From: Pseudomonadota bacterium
GTDB lineage: Bacteria; Pseudomonadota; Alphaproteobacteria; Rhizobiales; Xanthobacteraceae
NCBI GenBank assembly: GCA_023391175.1
Contig: JAEWBL010000136.1
Location: 1 to 7,052, forward strand
Reading direction: 5' to 3'
Length of the DNA: 7,052 nucleotides
In this document: piece after piece, positions 7,031-7,052 of the stretch
How positions within the stretch are numbered: position 1 is the first letter of the stretch
Layout of the letters: each line of letters opens with the position of its first letter
The notes under the pieces: model-generated
The model's database searches: none
Told to the model about the DNA's origin: nothing
Seen by the model: the letters and a program-made list of their open reading frames with translations, nothing else
Translations under genes and position numbers: made by a program

Positions 7031-7051
7031 ATGGCCCGCGCGATGGCGCTT
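7031..7051 (-). promoter_or_regulatory. Leader element shared with mmsA (copy 2)
   Basis: The minus strand reads AAGCGCCATCGCGC then GGGCCAT, ending 18 bases before the osmC ATG. It matches the mmsA copy over 19 of 20 aligned bases apart from one inserted C. The window ends one base further on, so the similarity may extend beyond what can be seen. Confidence 0.5.
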
Positions 7052-7052
7052 G

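Overview
The window is very GC-rich, densely coding DNA from a proteobacterium. An alphaproteobacterium is most likely, perhaps of the Xanthobacteraceae/rhizobial kind. That guess rests on base composition, on the PCu(A)C plus DUF2946-like gene pair, and on the LysR/MmsA/GMC repertoire. No rRNA, tRNA, CRISPR array, insertion sequence or phage gene is visible. The longest stretch without a gene is about 245 bases (1126-1370).

Layout. Bases 1-122 hold the 3' end of a plus-strand gene for a membrane-like protein. It converges on a small minus-strand copper pair: a DUF2946-like short Cys-rich protein (772-1125), then a PCu(A)C-type periplasmic copper chaperone (138-683). Next is a gap with two tandem hairpins that share the same loop; the second has a T-tract and looks like the terminator of the following gene. 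Then come CoA-acylating methylmalonate/malonate-semialdehyde dehydrogenase (mmsA, minus, 1371-2870), a divergent LysR regulator (plus, 2968-3870), a second related LysR regulator in tail-to-tail overlap with it (minus, 3857-4774), a divergent GMC-family FAD oxidoreductase (plus, 4880-6520), and a convergent osmC peroxidase gene (minus, 6581-7012).

How the genes may work together. The central block is symmetric: mmsA and lysR-1 diverge from one regulatory gap, and lysR-2 and the GMC gene diverge from another. A GMC dehydrogenase, MmsA and LysR regulators together resemble the 3-hydroxypropionate catabolic genes (hpdH, mmsA, lysR) known from Pseudomonas denitrificans. There a GMC enzyme oxidises 3-hydroxypropionate to malonate semialdehyde, and MmsA converts that to acetyl-CoA and CO2. 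I infer the same pathway here, with each enzyme gene having its own paralogous regulator.

Points worth a second look are an almost identical ~20-bp element at the same distance upstream of mmsA and osmC, a perfect 8-bp inverted repeat between lysR-2 and the GMC gene, overlapping divergent -10 elements with a probably leaderless lysR-1 transcript, a PCu(A)C protein lacking two expected copper ligands, and the palindromic shared 3' end of the two LysR genes.
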